Positions 49,907-50,923 of a stretch of 50,923 nucleotides of DNA are shown here, one piece after another. The stretch's first letter is position 1; each line of letters opens with the position of its first letter. The position numbers and the translations under genes are program-made. The notes under the pieces were generated by a model, which had not been told where the DNA came from, made no database searches, and was given only the letters and a program-made list of their open reading frames with translations. The stretch comes from Methanosarcinales archaeon. Lineage in GTDB: Archaea > Halobacteriota > Syntropharchaeia > Alkanophagales > Methanospirareceae. The stretch covers positions 1 through 50,923 of the forward strand of contig JAUWPM010000004.1 of the NCBI GenBank assembly GCA_030611585.1, in the 5' to 3' direction.

Positions 49907-50536
49907 ATGACCGAGCGAAAAATAGACGCAGTCCTATTCGACCTTGATGGCGTACTGATAAACTCATTTGAATGCTGGTATCAAGCTTTTAGTAAAATGT
50001 TACGGGCGTACGGTAAGGAAGAGCTAAGCAGAGAGGAGTTTGAAGAGAAATGCTGGGGTCCTGACCTGAGGCATAACCTGGCTGCGTTGAATCTGGGTGA
50101 AGATGCCGCACGGCGTTGCGTACGTGAACAACTGAACTTGATAGAGCTTATAGAGCTGTTTCCCGATGTAAGAGCGGTATTGCATCGTATAAAAGAAGAA
50201 TACAAGCTTAAGGTGGGGCTGGTCACGAATACGCCGAGAGAGAACGTTAACAGAATATTCGAGCATTTTAAACTCTCTAACCATTTTGACGTGATTCTTA
50301 CTGGTGATGACGTGAAACGAGGTAAGCCGGATGCGGAAATCGTGGTAAAGGCATGTGAGCGGTTAAACGTGAAGCCTGAGCACGCGATACTTGTGGGCGA
50401 TACAGAAACAGATTATCAGGCGGGTAAAGCCGCCGGTTGTTTCGTGGTGGGTGTGGGCGCGAAATCGGCGGGTGACATGCAAATAGAGAAGCTTGATGAA
50501 CTGTGCACTAAACCCTTTTCTTTAAAACTTTTTTAA
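49907..50536 (+). CDS. HAD-superfamily phosphatase (phosphoglycolate-phosphatase-like)
   Basis: 209 residues. Motif I DAVLFDLDGVLINSFECW (nucleophile Asp and second Asp in DLD), helical cap about 17-85, motif II VTNTPRENV (Thr), motif III Lys in KRGKPDAEIV, and motif IV LVGDTETDYQAGKAAGC. It hydrolyses a small phosphate ester; the substrate is not decidable. The last residues SLKLF and the stop codon lie within a palindromic R2 repeat, so the C-terminus is partly repeat-encoded. Confidence 0.9.
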   Translation: MTERKIDAVLFDLDGVLINSFECWYQAFSKMLRAYGKEELSREEFEEKCWGPDLRHNLAALNLGEDAARRCVREQLNLIELIELFPDVRAVLHRIKEEYKLKVGLVTNTPRENVNRIFEHFKLSNHFDVILTGDDVKRGKPDAEIVVKACERLNVKPEHAILVGDTETDYQAGKAAGCFVVGVGAKSAGDMQIEKLDELCTKPFSLKLF

Positions 50537-50600
50537 AAAGTTTTATCAAAAATGCTTCGCAGAAAAGAAAAGCGTTTTCGGAAAAGAAAAAAACTCTTTA
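50524..50600 (+). repeat. R2 palindrome and AT-rich repeat at the HAD 3' end (possible terminator)
   Basis: AAAACTTTTT (50524-50533) and AAAAAGTTTT (50535-50544) form a palindrome, followed by ATCAAAAATGCTTCGCAGAA; this matches 21584-21628 in arrangement and most bases. The downstream AAAAGCGTTTTCGGAAAAGA is another short inverted element. Being at a gene end, the hairpin may also stop transcription. Confidence 0.75.
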
Positions 50601-50648
50601 AATATTTCTTCTACAGGTTTGGGTTTTCTAATCAGGAGATGTGAAAAC

Positions 50649-50923
50649 ATGGATAAAAAAATACGAGCGTCTGTTCCTGCTAAGGTGATACTCTTTGGCG
50701 AGCATTTCGTGGTGTACGGAAAGCGAGCATTAGCCGCCGCTATAAACCGTCGGCTTGCGGTCGAGGTCTCGAGCAGAGAAAAGAGCGGGTATCACGTAAA
50801 GATAGAGAATATCCCTACGTTTGGAATAGAGCTTGATTTAGAAGCGAGGAAAGGGGGAGATAGAAAAGTGCTTCCTTATAAGGATTACAGCGCGGCATCA
50901 AAAGCACTTGCGTATGTCAGAGG
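50649..50923 (+). CDS. mvk: mevalonate kinase, N-terminal part (runs off the window)
   Basis: Phosphorylates mevalonate for archaeal isoprenoid lipid synthesis. From ATG 50649 (with AGGAGAT upstream) the 91 visible residues give ASVPAKVILFGEHFVVYGKR (7-26), the GHMP-kinase N-terminal signature with the mevalonate kinase GEHxVVYG motif. ALAAAINRRLAVEV and DYSAASKALAYVR follow. The ATP-binding and C-terminal domains lie beyond the edge. Nothing is odd in the visible part. Confidence 0.93.
   Translation, partial: MDKKIRASVPAKVILFGEHFVVYGKRALAAAINRRLAVEVSSREKSGYHVKIENIPTFGIELDLEARKGGDRKVLPYKDYSAASKALAYVR

Overview
This window comes from a euryarchaeal genome. The evidence is the rpoE1-spt4-rps24e-rps27ae cluster with its archaeal/eukaryotic-type proteins, a stand-alone P1/L12 protein, an archaeal NFACT/RqcH protein, a DRG-type GTPase, a fused ADP-forming acyl-CoA synthetase, mevalonate kinase, a DUF63 membrane protein and an FrhB-like F420 iron-sulfur protein. 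The gene mix suits a strictly anaerobic relative of methanogens. An ANME-1 / Methanophagales-like lineage is my best guess, but that is inference: no marker such as mcrA or rRNA is present.

Layout. 0-8.7 kb holds core genes: the end of a TPR protein made of near-identical 141-bp repeats, a one-chain PyrK-PyrD dihydroorotate dehydrogenase, DUF63, a lipoprotein and DUF4870 pair, rsmA, an unknown gene, and rqcH. 8.7-13.9 kb is accessory: short dispersed repeats, an AT-rich SIR2/AbiH-like gene bounded by 20-bp inverted repeats and followed by an attC-like palindrome, a type IIG restriction-modification (RM) gene, and the front end of a transposase. 13.9-18.0 kb holds gatC facing a ppsA-rpoE1-spt4-rps24e-rps27ae operon. 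18.2-24.8 kb has UbiA and UbiB proteins, an amphipathic helical protein, a regulator, pssA, a YhaM-like HD protein and dapB. 24.9-35.9 kb holds a DRG GTPase, two glycosyltransferases, rpl12, tRNA-Glu, a family 4 UDG, PmbA, a YgiT/DUF4258 toxin-antitoxin pair, trmI, DUF123, nadA, a small membrane protein and hisC. 36.0-44.4 kb is a second accessory island: a type IIG RM gene, a spore-photoproduct-lyase-like radical SAM gene, TcmP, an AlbA_2/Schlafen-like regulator and Fic, ending in a pseudogene graveyard. 44.5-50.9 kb returns to core metabolism: FrhB-like, NcsA/TtuA, fused ADP-forming acetyl-CoA synthetase, a BioD-like/DRTGG protein, a marC relic, a HAD phosphatase and the start of mevalonate kinase.

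How the parts work together. The ppsA operon couples gluconeogenesis with transcription and translation genes. Acd and its DRTGG neighbour suggest acyl-CoA energy conservation. UbiA, PssA and mevalonate kinase contribute to isoprenoid and ether-lipid synthesis. The two accessory islands look defence-related. The most unusual signals are (1) the cassette-like SIR2/AbiH unit with an attC-like site, (2) the tightly packed RM, radical SAM and TcmP genes, and (3) a dispersed AT-rich repeat family with one exact inverted 46-bp copy pair and one copy translated inside pssA.
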